A stretch of 64,000 nucleotides of DNA, from contig AP012044.1 of NCBI GenBank assembly GCA_000283575.1, forward strand, positions 1 through 64,000. The letters are read 5' to 3'. Below, piece after piece: positions 9,916 to 19,625 of the stretch (position 1 is its first letter; each line of letters starts with the position of its first letter). The position numbers and the translations under genes were made by a program. Below the pieces are notes generated by a model. It made no database searches. It was not told the DNA's origin and was given only the letters and a program-made list of their open reading frames with translations. The stretch comes from Oscillibacter valericigenes Sjm18-20. GTDB taxonomy: Bacteria; Bacillota; Clostridia; Oscillospirales; Oscillospiraceae.

Positions 9916-11838
9916 TCATTCCAACGCATCCAGCTCTGCTTGCCAAAGGGCGATTTTCGCGTCGCTGGGCATCCGCCAGTCGCCCCGGGGCGAAACTGCC
10001 ACAGAGCCGACCTTGGGTCCGTCGGGCAGACAGTTCCGCTTGAACTGCTGGGAGAAAAATCGACTGTAAAACGTCCGCAGCCATTTCAAAATAACACTGC
10101 GGTCATATTTCTCGCACCAGGCATAGATTGCCAGACGATAAATCTTTCCGGGGCTGAAGCCCCACCGCAGGAGGTAGTATAGGAAAAAGTCGTGGAGCTC
10201 ATAGGGACCAACCAGATTCTCCGTTTTCTGGGAGATATTTCCCTGTACCGCCGGAAGCAGTTCCGGGGATACAGGCGTATCAAGAATGTCTTCCAAGACA
10301 CCGGTTAGATCCTCATCCTTGTCCTGATTGTCCCGGGCCAGATAGGCCACCAGATGCCGCACCAGCGTCTTGGGTATGGAAACGTTGACGGCGTAGTTGC
10401 TCATATGGTCGCCGTTGTAGGTGCACCAGCCCAAGGCCAGCTCGCTCAGGTCCCCGGTGCCGATGACGAGGCCGCCGGTCTGGTTGGCGACGTCCATCAA
10501 AACCTGGGTTCGCTCCCGGGCCTGTCCGTTCTCAAAAGTGACGGAGTGGTCCGCCATGTCGTGTCCGATATCCCGGAAATGACTGCGGACGGTGGCGGAG
10601 ATGTCCACGGTTTTCAGCGTGGCCCCCAACCGCTCCGCCAGAATCACCGCGTTGTTTTTCGTCCGGTCCGTGGTTCCAAAGCAGGGCATGGTCACCGCCA
10701 CGATGTCCGTCATAGGTTTGTTGCACATCTTCATGGCGAGGCCTGTGATGAGTACCGCCAGCGTGGAGTCTAACCCTCCGGACAGGCCCACCACAGCCGT
10801 CTTCGCCGCCGTATGCTCCAGCCGCTGCTTGAGACCGAGAGACGCAATCAGCAAAATTTCACGGCACCGGGCGTCCCGGTCCTCCTTTTCCTCCGGAACG
10901 AAAGGCATGGGCACCACATAGCGGGTGAGTTTGGTCCGTTCCGGTGTCAGCGAGAAGGGAACCGTCACGGCTGCGTCAGAATCCTCCAGCTCCGGCATTA
11001 CCTGCGTGCGCCGCCGCTCATAGCAAAGGCGCTGCACGTCAATTTCGGAGATCAGAAGACCGCCTTCAAACCGCTTCTCAGCCAGCAGCGTGCCGTTTTC
11101 GGCGATCAGCTGGTGCGATCCGAAAACCACGTCGGAGGTGGATTCTCCCTCTCCCGCGCTGGCGTACATATAACCGCACAGAAGTTTTGCCGACTGCATG
11201 GTCACCAGCTGGCGGCGATAGGCGTCCTTGCCGATCAGATCATTGCTGGCTGAGAGGTTACCGATAATGGTGGCTCCGGCCTGAGCCATGGCGGTGGAGG
11301 GGGAATTAGGAACCCAAAGATCCTCACAGATCTCAAAACCAAGCGTCAGTTCCGGTAATTGTTCGCAGGAAAACAAAATCTGTGCACCAAAGCATACCTC
11401 GCTTCCACAAAGTTCAACCATGTTAAACGGGTCTTTCGGAGCAGGGGAAAATTGCCGTTTTTCATAAAACTCGCCGTAATTGGGCAGGTGGGCTTTGGGA
11501 ACGACCCCTAAAATTATTCCTTTTTGTATAACAACCGCGCAATTATACAATTTGTTTTTAAATTGTACCGGTAGACCCACGGCGGCCACTATTTCCAGAT
11601 TTCGGGTCGCTTCCAACACGGTGGCAAGAGCCTGTTCCGCGCCCCGCAGCAGGGTGTCCTGATAAAAGAGATCGCCACAGGTATAACCTGTCAATCCCAA
11701 TTCCGGCAGGACCAGAACCTTGCACCCCGCTTGCTCGGCCTTGCGCATCATGGTAAATGTCTCCTCCGCGTTTCGGGCGCAGTCGGCCAGGTGAATCCGG
11801 GGACTGCCGCAGGCGACAGAAATAAAACCGTCTTTCAT
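9916..11838 (-). CDS. nadE: Glutamine-dependent NAD+ synthase
   Basis: Makes NAD+ from nicotinic acid adenine dinucleotide using ammonia that its own glutaminase domain releases. The N-terminal nitrilase-like domain (about 1-290) shows the family triad context ([30 protein letters not shown]); the C-terminal synthetase domain has the ATP pyrophosphatase loop [11 protein letters not shown] and [16 protein letters not shown]. The ATG at 11838 is chosen because AGGAGG lies 8 bases before it and the protein then begins [13 protein letters not shown]; an upstream in-frame start lacks this. The 640-residue length is normal for the two-domain type. Apparently monocistronic. Confidence 0.96.
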   Translation of the reverse strand: MKDGFISVACGSPRIHLADCARNAEETFTMMRKAEQAGCKVLVLPELGLTGYTCGDLFYQDTLLRGAEQALATVLEATRNLEIVAAVGLPVQFKNKLYNCAVVIQKGIILGVVPKAHLPNYGEFYEKRQFSPAPKDPFNMVELCGSEVCFGAQILFSCEQLPELTLGFEICEDLWVPNSPSTAMAQAGATIIGNLSASNDLIGKDAYRRQLVTMQSAKLLCGYMYASAGEGESTSDVVFGSHQLIAENGTLLAEKRFEGGLLISEIDVQRLCYERRRTQVMPELEDSDAAVTVPFSLTPERTKLTRYVVPMPFVPEEKEDRDARCREILLIASLGLKQRLEHTAAKTAVVGLSGGLDSTLAVLITGLAMKMCNKPMTDIVAVTMPCFGTTDRTKNNAVILAERLGATLKTVDISATVRSHFRDIGHDMADHSVTFENGQARERTQVLMDVANQTGGLVIGTGDLSELALGWCTYNGDHMSNYAVNVSIPKTLVRHLVAYLARDNQDKDEDLTGVLEDILDTPVSPELLPAVQGNISQKTENLVGPYELHDFFLYYLLRWGFSPGKIYRLAIYAWCEKYDRSVILKWLRTFYSRFFSQQFKRNCLPDGPKVGSVAVSPRGDWRMPSDAKIALWQAELDALE

Positions 11839-12003
11839 GCAAAACGCCTCCTGAGTAAAAATCATTTGTCTCTATAGTATACCACGCACGGCCTTTTCGC
11901 AAGACTTGAAAATAGTGTCATGGCTTGGACGGTTAATTCGTAAAAAAAGAATCTTTTGAAGTCAGCCGGAAAAAATAAATAGAAAATTTCCGATTGACTG
12001 CGC

Positions 12004-12160
12004 AAAAAAGACCGCCGAAGCGGTCTTCTTTGCTGTGTGTGTTTTAGGAGGGAGAAAACGCATCGGGGTGGGAGACCCCTTTGCTGATTATTAAGTTACC
12101 CGATAAACATGGCAGAATTGTGCATTTGGTGTGAACAGTCTGTAAACAAAAGCCGCTTTT
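12004..12160 (-). ncRNA. Possible small RNA between rpsT and nadE
   Basis: The gap between the rpsT terminator and the nadE start (11839-12296) holds no credible reading frame but ends in a good minus-strand terminator. Upstream of it on the minus strand lies a weak promoter-like pair (TTTACA, 18 bases, CACAAT) and a GGGG-TCTCCCA-CCCC hairpin in the middle. A small RNA of roughly 100-150 bases would fit. I cannot assign it to a known family such as 6S RNA; it may also be only an untranslated leader or a decayed gene. Confidence 0.25.
12008..12027 (-). terminator. Minus-strand terminator of an unassigned transcript
   Basis: An 8-base-pair GC-rich stem (AAGACCGC/GCGGTCTT, loop CGAA) followed on the minus strand by six T residues. 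The rpsT gene already has its own terminator 270 bases upstream of this one, so this hairpin suggests a separate short transcript ending here. Confidence 0.6.
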
Positions 12161-12296
12161 CAGATACAGATACCAGCTTTTCTAAAAAAAGAGTGAAACA
12201 TGTAAAAAAAGATAACTTTTTGTAAAAAACCGCATAGTATTGCTATCTATGAAAATAGTATTGGACCTTTCTCATGAAAGGGCGTTTTGCAAAAAA

Positions 12297-12320
12297 AGAC
12301 GTCCGCTAGAGCGGACGTCT
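12297..12320 (-). terminator. rpsT terminator
   Basis: A perfect 10-base-pair stem AGACGTCCGC/GCGGACGTCT with a TAGA loop, followed on the minus strand by seven T residues. It starts 6 bases after the rpsT stop. Confidence 0.9.
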
Positions 12321-12325
12321 CGTTC

Positions 12326-12589
12326 TCAGCCAATTTTATTCAGCTTCAGGGTCATCGCGCTCTTGCGGCGCGCAGCCGTGTTCTTGTGAAGAACGCCGCT
12401 GGCAACAGCCTGATCGACTTTTTTCACCGCGACTTTGTATACACCATCGGCCTCGGTGCGATTGCCTTCTGCGGCAACAGCCTCGAACTTCTTGATGGCG
12501 GTCTTCAACTCGGATTTCTCGGCCTTATTGCGGGCGTTTCTCACCTCAGCGATCAGTACGCGCTTTTTGGCAGACTTGATATTCGGCAA
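12326..12589 (-). CDS. rpsT: 30S ribosomal protein S20
   Basis: Small-subunit protein that binds 16S rRNA at the bottom of the body. The 87-residue product begins (M)PNIKSAKKRV, the family's standard N-terminus, and is basic and helical, ending ALTLKLNKIG-like (AMTLKLNKIG). The start is TTG at 12589, preceded by AAAGGAGGTG at a good distance; an in-frame ATG seven codons further upstream overlaps that ribosome binding site and is not used. Divergent from gpr, as in many Firmicutes. Confidence 0.96.
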   Translation of the reverse strand: MPNIKSAKKRVLIAEVRNARNKAEKSELKTAIKKFEAVAAEGNRTEADGVYKVAVKKVDQAVASGVLHKNTAARRKSAMTLKLNKIG

Positions 12590-12654
12590 ACCAAACACCT
12601 CCTTTGGCAAATTGAAAATAAATGAGATTTTGAAATATCACCGTGCAGAATGAT

Positions 12655-12683
12655 ATTTTAACAGTTCTTCGCACAAAAAGCAA
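12655..12683 (-). promoter_or_regulatory. rpsT promoter
   Basis: Sigma-A-type pair on the minus strand: TTGCTT (12683-12678), 17 bases, TAAAAT (12660-12655). It gives a leader of about 60 bases before the rpsT start. Confidence 0.7.
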
Positions 12684-12782
12684 GTCTTTTTCCGAAAAAA
12701 CCTTGATTTTTTGCATATTGTGTCTGGTTCCGGAAAACCTAGCAAAAAGACACAACATTTAGTGGAAGGCGGCTTACAGAAA

Positions 12783-13679
12783 ATGTATATCAAACGGACG
12801 GACCTGGCGCTGGAGGCGCGGGAGCTGTGGCAGGAGAGCGCGGAAAAGACCACAAAGCTCTCCGGGGTCAAGGCAGGCAAGTCCCGCCGGGAGGGATACC
12901 CGGTGACGAGGGTGGAGATCTTAGACAAGGAGGGCGCCGAGACCCTGGGAAAACCGGTGGGGACGTACCTGACACTGGACCTCACCGCCTACTGGCAGAG
13001 AAAAGAGAACTATTTTGACCGTGCGGTCCGGGCGTTGGGGGCGGAACTGAGAGACATGCTTCCCGGGGATGGTGCGGCGCTTGTAATCGGCCTTGGGAAT
13101 CGGGCCATGACGCCGGACGCGGTGGGGCCTTTGACACTGGAAAGCGTGCTGGTTACCCGGCATCTGCGCGCAGCTATGCCCAAGCAGTTTGGCGGCTTTC
13201 GGCCCGTGTCCGCGTTTTCCGTGGGCGTATTGGGAACCACCGGTGTGGAATCCGCCGAGGCGGTGCGGGGTTTGGTGAAAGAAGTGGAGCCGGACTTTGT
13301 CATTGCCGTAGACGCCTTGGCTTCGCGCCGGACGGGGCGGGTCTGCGCCACCGTTCAGCTCAGCGACAGCGGCATAGTACCCGGCTCCGGCGTCGGAAAC
13401 CAGCGCTCCGCACTGAACAAGGAGTCTTTGGGCGTGCCAGTTTTCGCCGTTGGCGTTCCCACGGTAGTGGACGCCGCTACTCTGGCGGCGGATCTGTTGG
13501 AGGAATCGGGCGTAACGGAGTTCGACGAAAAGCGCCTGCGCAGCCGGAAGCAGCCCCTGACCGTGACGCCCCGGGATATCGACGCCCAGGTGCGGGAACT
13601 GTCCCGGGTTCTGGGCTATGGGGTCAACTGGGCGCTTCAGGAGCTGGAGATCGAGGATATGGCCGCCCTGTTGGGATAA
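12783..13679 (+). CDS. gpr: Germination protease (GPR endopeptidase)
   Basis: Degrades small acid-soluble spore proteins during germination. The start chosen is the ATG at 12783, giving MYIKRTDLALEARELW, a typical beginning for the zymogen, and 298 residues; a GGAAGGCGG lies about 15 bases upstream. Family features include IGLGNRAMTPDAVGP and the ending region with GYGVNWAL. The gene is divergent from rpsT, an arrangement common in spore-forming Firmicutes, and is normally made in the forespore under sigma-G, although I could not make out a convincing sigma-G promoter here. Strong evidence for a spore former. Confidence 0.95.
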   Translation: MYIKRTDLALEARELWQESAEKTTKLSGVKAGKSRREGYPVTRVEILDKEGAETLGKPVGTYLTLDLTAYWQRKENYFDRAVRALGAELRDMLPGDGAALVIGLGNRAMTPDAVGPLTLESVLVTRHLRAAMPKQFGGFRPVSAFSVGVLGTTGVESAEAVRGLVKEVEPDFVIAVDALASRRTGRVCATVQLSDSGIVPGSGVGNQRSALNKESLGVPVFAVGVPTVVDAATLAADLLEESGVTEFDEKRLRSRKQPLTVTPRDIDAQVRELSRVLGYGVNWALQELEIEDMAALLG

Positions 13680-13699
13680 GGTACGCGGAGCGGCTCTGG

Positions 13700-14452
13700 T
13701 TAAAGCTCCAGCTCCAGACCCACCGGGCAGTGGTCGCTGCCAAAAACCTGATCACAGATCAGGGAGTCCACCACCTTCTCTTGAAATCGCCGGGAGACGA
13801 TGAAATAGTCGATACGCCATCCGGCGTTTTTCTCCCGGGCGCGAAAGCGATAGCTCCACCAGGAATAGGCGATTTTTTCAGGATACAAGGTCCGGAAGGT
13901 GTCGGAAAAGCCAGTGCTCAGTAACTCCGTCATTTTTCCCCGCTCCTGATCGGAAAAGCCCGCGTGGCCCCGGTTGGTCTTTGGGTTTTTCAGGTCGATC
14001 TCCTCATGGGCCACATTCAGATCGCCGCACAGGACCACTGGCTTCACCCGGTCCAGTTCTCGCAGGTAGTCCCGGAAATCGTCCTCCCAGCGCATGCGGT
14101 AGTCGATGCGCCTGAGCTCGTCCTGCGCGTTGGGCGTATAGCAGCAGACCAGATAGAATTCTTCAAATTCGGCGGTGATGACCCGGCCCTCGTGGCGGTA
14201 TTCGTCACCGCCGAAGTCATAGGTCATATTCAACGGCGGAACGCGGGTAAATACTGCCGTTCCGGAATAGCCGGGTTTATCCGCACTGTTCCAGAATTTT
14301 TCATAGCCCGGCAGGTCAAAGTCCGCCTGCTCCGGTTTCATTTTCGTCTCCTGTAAACAGATCACATCTGCGTCCGCGGATTTGCAGAAATCAAGAAAAC
14401 CCTTTCCAATACAGGCCCGCAGGCCGTTGACATTCCACGAGATCAGTTTCAT
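13700..14452 (-). CDS. xth: Exodeoxyribonuclease III (AP endonuclease)
   Basis: Repair nuclease that cuts DNA at abasic sites and has 3'-to-5' exonuclease activity. The 250-residue protein shows the endonuclease/exonuclease/phosphatase fold: WNVNGLRAC at the N-terminus, metal-binding Glu in LQETKMKPEQ, GDLNVAHEEIDL, and the C-terminal GSDHCPVGLEL. The ATG at 14452 follows GGGGAGGG and gives the conserved MKLISWNVNG; ten extra in-frame codons upstream are not conserved. It is convergent with gpr with only 20 bases between the stops and no clear terminator in that gap. The symbol could equally be exoA. Confidence 0.95.
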   Translation of the reverse strand: MKLISWNVNGLRACIGKGFLDFCKSADADVICLQETKMKPEQADFDLPGYEKFWNSADKPGYSGTAVFTRVPPLNMTYDFGGDEYRHEGRVITAEFEEFYLVCCYTPNAQDELRRIDYRMRWEDDFRDYLRELDRVKPVVLCGDLNVAHEEIDLKNPKTNRGHAGFSDQERGKMTELLSTGFSDTFRTLYPEKIAYSWWSYRFRAREKNAGWRIDYFIVSRRFQEKVVDSLICDQVFGSDHCPVGLELEL

Positions 14453-14609
14453 GACGCCCTCCCCTTTTACTTGTTTTTTCACAGTTTACCTGTTCGTATG
14501 GAAAAACACAATGTTTTTTGCATCAAACCGTTGCCGGAAATGGGAAAAAGGAGTAAAATAGAAGCGGTATAAATCTCAAATTGAGAATCGAGCAAGGATG
14601 GAAAATTTT

Positions 14610-15974
14610 ATGGAGAGAGAGGATCGGGGTCTCCGGGATATGACGGTCGGCAGCCCTGCAAGACATATTTTTTTGTTTGCCCTCCCTCTGCTGCTGGGGA
14701 GCTTTTTGCAGCAGCTTTACAACATGGTGGACTCCTGGGTGGTGGGAAATTACGTGGGCGATGCGGCGCTGGCTGCCGTGGGTATTGGATATCCCGTGAT
14801 CTTCATGTTTATTTCGCTGTTCATGGGGATTGCCAACGGTGGAACGGTGGTAATCTCCCAGTATTACGGTGCGGGAAAAATGGACCGGGTGCGGGACGCG
14901 GTGGATACGATCTATGCGACCTTCATGGTGTCCGCTGTTCCGGTGACGGTGCTTGCCCTGCTGCTGGTGAAGCCGCTGCTCTTTTTGCTGCGGGTGGATG
15001 AGGCGGCCTATCACGAGGCGTGGGTCTACATGATGATCGTCTGCGCAGGGCTTGCGGGTACCATCGGTTACAACATCAACGCCGGTATTTTGAACGGCAT
15101 CGGAAACAGCCGCACCACCCTTTTGTTTCTGGCCATATCCGCTGTTTTGAATATTATTTTGGATCTTACTCTAGTACTTTCCGCGGGAATGGGCGTCGCC
15201 GGCGTTGCCTTGGGCACTATCGTGTCCCAAACGTTTTCGTGGCTGTTCGGCCTTTTCTATATTAACCGGAAATACCCTCAGATCGCCATTCATCCCTTCT
15301 GCTTTCGCTTTGACAGGGCGCTGTTCCGTCAGGTGCTGGGAATCGGCCTCCCGGCGGGACTCCAGATGTCACTGGTATCGTTGGGCATGATGGCGGTGAT
15401 GAGCAAGGTCAACACCTTCGGCAAAGCGTATACCGCCGCGTATAATGTGGGCAACAAGCTGGACAGCATGGCCTTTCTGGTGGTGCAGGCCCTCACCAAC
15501 TCCATCACCGCCTTTGTGGGCCAAAATACCGGCGCGAAGAAACCGGACCGGGTGCAAACCGGGATTCGGATTTCCGTCACTGCCACAGTGGTTTGGTGCC
15601 TTGTCATGACGGCGGTGCTTTTGACCGCGTCAAACGCTCTGTTTCATCTGTTTTCTCCCGAGGCGGCGGTGGCAGAGGCAGGCGGTTATTACATCCGGGC
15701 CATCATGCCGCCCTATGTGCTGTTCGGCACCATGTATATTCTCAACGGAGCTATGCGCGGAGCGGGTGAGAGTGTATTCCCCATGGCCACCACGATCCTA
15801 TCCATGATCGTGATGCGCGTTCCGGCGGTTTATTATCTGGCGGACCGGTTTGGGCCGGAGCAGATGTTTTATGGATTCGGCATCGGCTGGGTCGGCGGTT
15901 TGATCCTCTGTACGGCCTATTATTTTTCCGGACGGTGGAAGCGGCGGGGAAGTCTTGCGGAAGAAACTTTCTGA
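14610..15974 (+). CDS. MATE family efflux transporter
   Basis: Membrane exporter of the multidrug and toxin extrusion family, which uses Na+ or H+ gradients. The protein has about 12 hydrophobic segments with two MATE repeats, and characteristic pieces such as ALPLLLGSFLQQLYNMVDSW near the start and GMGVAGVALGTIVSQ in the middle. Two ATG codons, at 14598 and 14610, are possible; I prefer 14610 because AAGGATGG lies 8 or so bases upstream, giving 454 residues. The substrate cannot be told from sequence. It stands alone between exoA (divergent) and metG. Confidence 0.92.
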   Translation: MEREDRGLRDMTVGSPARHIFLFALPLLLGSFLQQLYNMVDSWVVGNYVGDAALAAVGIGYPVIFMFISLFMGIANGGTVVISQYYGAGKMDRVRDAVDTIYATFMVSAVPVTVLALLLVKPLLFLLRVDEAAYHEAWVYMMIVCAGLAGTIGYNINAGILNGIGNSRTTLLFLAISAVLNIILDLTLVLSAGMGVAGVALGTIVSQTFSWLFGLFYINRKYPQIAIHPFCFRFDRALFRQVLGIGLPAGLQMSLVSLGMMAVMSKVNTFGKAYTAAYNVGNKLDSMAFLVVQALTNSITAFVGQNTGAKKPDRVQTGIRISVTATVVWCLVMTAVLLTASNALFHLFSPEAAVAEAGGYYIRAIMPPYVLFGTMYILNGAMRGAGESVFPMATTILSMIVMRVPAVYYLADRFGPEQMFYGFGIGWVGGLILCTAYYFSGRWKRRGSLAEETF

Positions 15975-16073
15975 ACCGGTTGTTATTTTTTACCGTTTGG
16001 CATATACTTTAAATTTACAGATGTTTATTACCGCCCTCTTTCATTCGGTGGACGGAAAAGGAGGAGAAATCCT

Positions 16074-18035
16074 ATGGAAAAAGAGAGATTTTATATTACC
16101 ACACCCATCTATTATCCCTCGGACAAGCTGCACATCGGTCACACTTATTGTACTGTGGCAACCGATGCGATTGCCCGCTACAAGCGGCTTCACGGCTATG
16201 ACGTCATGTTTCTGACCGGCACCGACGAGCACGGCCAGAAGATCGAGACAAAGGCCAAGGAGGCTGGCGTCACCCCCAAGGAATTTGTGGACCGCATTGT
16301 CGAAGGACCCAAAGGTGTCAAGGACCTGTGGAAGCTGATGAATATATCCAACGACCGGTTCATTCGCACCACGGACGATTACCATATGAAGTCCATTCAG
16401 TATATCTTCCGGAAGATGTACGAAAAGGGCGATATCTACAAGGGCACCTACAAAGGTAAGTACTGCACGCCCTGCGAGTCCTTCTGGACGGAGAGCCAGC
16501 TCAAGGACGGCTGCTGTCCCGACTGCGGCCGGCCCGTAGTGGATGCGGAGGAGGAGGCCTATTTCTTCCGGCTGAGCAAGTACGCCGATCGCATTCGCAC
16601 GTTGCTGGAGGATACCGATTTCCTTCAGCCCCGCTCCCGCGTCAACGAGATGGTAAAAAATTTCATCGAGCCTGGTCTGGAGGATCTGTGTGTCTCCCGC
16701 ACGTCCTTTACCTGGGGCATCCCCGTAGACTTTGACCCCAAGCATGTGGTTTATGTGTGGGTGGACGCTCTGAGTAACTATATTACCGCTCTGGGCTATG
16801 GCAACGACAAGTATGACGACTATAAAAAATGGTGGCCCGGCGTCAACATCGTGGGCAAGGAGATTGTCCGGTTCCACTCCATCATTTGGCCCGCTATGCT
16901 GATGAGTCTGGGCGAGCCCCTGCCCAAGCATGTGTTTGGCCACGGGTGGCTGCTGCTGGACGGCGGCAAGATGAGCAAGTCCAAGGGCAATGTGGTGGAC
17001 CCCTATCTGCTTGCGGAGCGGTACGGTACCGACGCCCTGCGCTTCTTCCTGCTCCGCTCCTTCCCCTTTGGACAGGACGGTAACTTCTCCAACGAGCTTT
17101 TGATCCAGTGTATCAACACGGACCTTGCCAATGACCTTGGAAACCTCCTCTCCCGCACCACCGCCATGGTGGAGAAGTATTTTGGCGGACAGCTCCCGGC
17201 GGCGCAGGAAGCGCACTCCATGGATGACGAGCTGATCGCACAGGCATCTGCTCTGCGGGACAAATATGAGGCGCAGATGGAGAAATTCCAGATGCAGAAC
17301 GGCCTTGACGAGATATTCAAGGTAATCTCCCGCGCAAACAAATATATCGATGAGACGGCCCCCTGGGTGCTGGCCAGGGATGAGGCAAAAAAACTCCGTC
17401 TTGGGCGGGTCATGTACAACCTGCTGGAGACGCTGCGCATCTGCGGTACGCTCCTCACGCCGTTCATTCCCCAAAGCTGTACCGAGATATTCGATCAGAT
17501 CGGCGTATCCGCCCAGATGACCGACTGGGACAGCGCCGCCAAGTGGGGCGTGCTCCCGGCCGACGCCAAGGTCCACAAGGGTGAGAATATCTTCCCCCGC
17601 ATTGATGTGGAGAAGGAGCTTCGGGAGCTGGACGCGTTACAGGAGGCCGCCAGAAAGGCTGCCCGCCCCGCCATTGAGCTGGAGCCCCAGTTGACGGAAA
17701 ATGTGGATTTTGACACCTTCTGCAAGTCCGATTTCCGGACGGTGAAGGTGAAGGCCTGCGAGGCGGTGAAAAAGTCCGAAAAACTGCTGCGGTTCATTCT
17801 GGACGACGGCACCGGCACGGATCGGCAGATACTCTCCGGCATCCACAAGTGGTATCAGCCGGAGGAGCTGGTGGGCAAGACGCTGGTGGCCATTGTAAAT
17901 CTGCCGCCCCGGAAGATGATGGGCCTTGAATCCAACGGAATGCTGATCTCCGCCATCCACAATGAGAAGGGCGAGGAGTGTCTGCACCTGCTGATCGTGG
18001 ATGACGCCATCCCCGCCGGCGCGAAGCTCTGCTGA
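16074..18035 (+). CDS. metG: Methionyl-tRNA synthetase
   Basis: Charges tRNA-Met. The 653-residue protein has the class I signatures HIGHTYC near residue 23 and KMSKSKGN near 302, and a zinc knuckle formed by CTPCESFW and CCPDCGRP in the connective domain. An anticodon-binding helical domain follows, and the C-terminal 110 residues form an EMAP/Trbp-type tRNA-binding OB fold that dimerises the enzyme (ending DDAIPAGAKLC). ATG with AAAGGAGGAG upstream. No T-box leader is visible in the roughly 100-base upstream gap. tatD follows after 75 bases, as in many Firmicutes. Confidence 0.97.
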   Translation: MEKERFYITTPIYYPSDKLHIGHTYCTVATDAIARYKRLHGYDVMFLTGTDEHGQKIETKAKEAGVTPKEFVDRIVEGPKGVKDLWKLMNISNDRFIRTTDDYHMKSIQYIFRKMYEKGDIYKGTYKGKYCTPCESFWTESQLKDGCCPDCGRPVVDAEEEAYFFRLSKYADRIRTLLEDTDFLQPRSRVNEMVKNFIEPGLEDLCVSRTSFTWGIPVDFDPKHVVYVWVDALSNYITALGYGNDKYDDYKKWWPGVNIVGKEIVRFHSIIWPAMLMSLGEPLPKHVFGHGWLLLDGGKMSKSKGNVVDPYLLAERYGTDALRFFLLRSFPFGQDGNFSNELLIQCINTDLANDLGNLLSRTTAMVEKYFGGQLPAAQEAHSMDDELIAQASALRDKYEAQMEKFQMQNGLDEIFKVISRANKYIDETAPWVLARDEAKKLRLGRVMYNLLETLRICGTLLTPFIPQSCTEIFDQIGVSAQMTDWDSAAKWGVLPADAKVHKGENIFPRIDVEKELRELDALQEAARKAARPAIELEPQLTENVDFDTFCKSDFRTVKVKACEAVKKSEKLLRFILDDGTGTDRQILSGIHKWYQPEELVGKTLVAIVNLPPRKMMGLESNGMLISAIHNEKGEECLHLLIVDDAIPAGAKLC

Positions 18036-18055
18036 CCGCCTGAGAAAATGAAAAA

Positions 18056-18086
18056 GCAGCAGGGAGCTGCTGAGGCTCCCTGCTGC
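18056..18086 (-). terminator. Hairpin between metG and tatD
   Basis: A perfect 12-base-pair stem GCAGCAGGGAGC/GCTCCCTGCTGC with a 7-base loop. Only the minus strand has a T-run after it (five T), although both neighbouring genes are on +. On + it may act as an attenuator or RNA-stability element between metG and tatD. Confidence 0.5.
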
Positions 18087-18110
18087 ATAGTTGTTCAGAG
18101 AGGATTGTCC

Positions 18111-18878
18111 ATGTACTTTGACACCCATGCCCATTACGACGACGCGGCTTTTGACGCGGACCGGGACGCGCTGCTCTCCGCCCTGCCGGAATCCGGCGTG
18201 GATCTGGTGATGGATCCCGGCTGCGACGTGGAATCCTCACGGGCCGCCGTGGCTCTGGCGGAAAAGCATTCCCACGTCTACGCCGCCGTGGGTCTTCACC
18301 CGGAAAACTGCGGAAACTGCAGCCGGGCGGAGTTGGCGGTAATTCGGGAGCTGGCTGCCCATCCGAAAGCGGTGGCCATCGGGGAGATTGGGTTGGATTA
18401 TCACTGGGACACAAACCCACCCAAGGCGTTTCAGCAGGAGATTTTCCGCCTTCAATTAGAGTTGGCCGGGGAACTGGATCTGCCGGTGATTGTCCACGAC
18501 CGGGACGCCCACGGGGACAGTCTTGCCATCGTGGAGGAATTTCCGAAAATCCGAGGCGTATTCCACTGCTATTCCGGCAGCGCGGAAATGGCGGAAATTC
18601 TCCTGAAGCGGGGTTGGTATCTGGGTTTTGACGGGCCTGTCACCTATAAAAACGCCCGAAAGGCCCGTGAGGTGGCGGAGGCGACGCCGCCGGACCGAAT
18701 TCTGCTGGAGACGGATTCCCCCTACCTCTCCCCTGTTCCGAACCGGGGAAAGCGGAATGACAGCCGGAATCTATCCTATATTGTAAAGACGCTGTCGATG
18801 TGGAAAAACATGGACCCGGCGGAGCTGGCGCAGGTTGCCAAGGAAAACGGAAAACGACTGTTTGGAATCGAGGTTTAA
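18111..18878 (+). CDS. tatD: TatD family metal-dependent hydrolase (DNase)
   Basis: TIM-barrel metallohydrolase of the amidohydrolase superfamily; TatD proteins have 3'-to-5' exonuclease activity on DNA and RNA. The ATG at 18111, after AGAGAGG, gives MYFDTHAHYDD and 255 residues. Metal ligands are visible in FDTHAHYD, EIGLDYHWD, VIVHDRDAHGD, VFHCYSG and LLETDSPYLSP. It follows metG, a common Firmicutes pair, and is separated by 5 bases from the radical SAM gene downstream, so the two are surely co-transcribed. Confidence 0.95.
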   Translation: MYFDTHAHYDDAAFDADRDALLSALPESGVDLVMDPGCDVESSRAAVALAEKHSHVYAAVGLHPENCGNCSRAELAVIRELAAHPKAVAIGEIGLDYHWDTNPPKAFQQEIFRLQLELAGELDLPVIVHDRDAHGDSLAIVEEFPKIRGVFHCYSGSAEMAEILLKRGWYLGFDGPVTYKNARKAREVAEATPPDRILLETDSPYLSPVPNRGKRNDSRNLSYIVKTLSMWKNMDPAELAQVAKENGKRLFGIEV

Positions 18879-18883
18879 ACACG

Positions 18884-19510
18884 ATGGAACAGAAAAAGGG
18901 TTTTACCATTACCTATGAGTACGGTGGAAATCTGTATGTGAATACCACTAACCGCTGCAATTTTAACTGCGAGTTCTGCCTGCGGCACAACAAGGGCGGC
19001 GGCAGTATTTATACCCACAATTTGTGGCTGGAGCGGGAGCCCACCCGGGAGGAGATTCTGGCGGATATTGAAAAACGGGATCTGAGCCGGTATGCCCAGT
19101 TGGTGTTTTGCGGCTTCGGCGAACCCAGCTACCGCATGGAGGACATCTGCTGGGTAATCGATCGGATGAAAGAGCACGGGACAAAAATTTTCACCCGTAT
19201 GGACACCAACGGCACCGGCAGTCTCATCCATGGCCGGGATATCGCTCCGGAGTTCGCCGGGCGGTTCGACATGGTTTCCATTTCCCTGAACACCGACACG
19301 GCGGAAAAGTACGACGCGCTGTGCCACCCTCAGCAAAGCGGGGCCTATCAGGCCATGAAGGACTTTGCGAAGGAGCTTTGTAAGTATGTACCGAAGGTGA
19401 TGATGACCGTGGTGGATACCATCCCCAAGGAGGAGATCGAGAACTGCCGCCGTATCTGTGAGGACGAGATCGGCGCGACCTACCGGGTACGGGAATACAT
19501 CGAGGACTGA
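18884..19510 (+). CDS. TatD-associated radical SAM protein
   Basis: A 208-residue compact radical SAM enzyme with the cluster motif CNFNCEFC near residue 25 and a GFGEPS loop for SAM binding. It belongs to the group of short radical SAM proteins encoded right next to tatD (annotated as TatD family nuclease-associated radical SAM protein); the reaction is not known. The ATG at 18884 follows GAGG, 5 bases after the tatD stop. There is no C-terminal SPASM or other accessory domain. Identity of the fold is certain; the substrate is unknown. Confidence 0.9.
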   Translation: MEQKKGFTITYEYGGNLYVNTTNRCNFNCEFCLRHNKGGGSIYTHNLWLEREPTREEILADIEKRDLSRYAQLVFCGFGEPSYRMEDICWVIDRMKEHGTKIFTRMDTNGTGSLIHGRDIAPEFAGRFDMVSISLNTDTAEKYDALCHPQQSGAYQAMKDFAKELCKYVPKVMMTVVDTIPKEEIENCRRICEDEIGATYRVREYIED

Positions 19511-19625
19511 AAGTGCGGTTTTCCACGGCGCAGTTATGAATGGTTAAAAGCCGGTCTGCTGAAAAGCGGACCGGCGCTTCTTTTTTTCTTCTCCGGTGCA
19601 TAGGTTGTCCCATGAGGTGATGCAA

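Noticed and set aside
16000..16073. T-box riboswitch upstream of metG
   Set aside because: The gap is too short and lacks the T-box sequence and a leader terminator.
16041..17576. 511-codon open frame antisense to metG
   Set aside because: Mirror of the GC-rich metG codon pattern; metG is beyond doubt and the antisense product resembles nothing.
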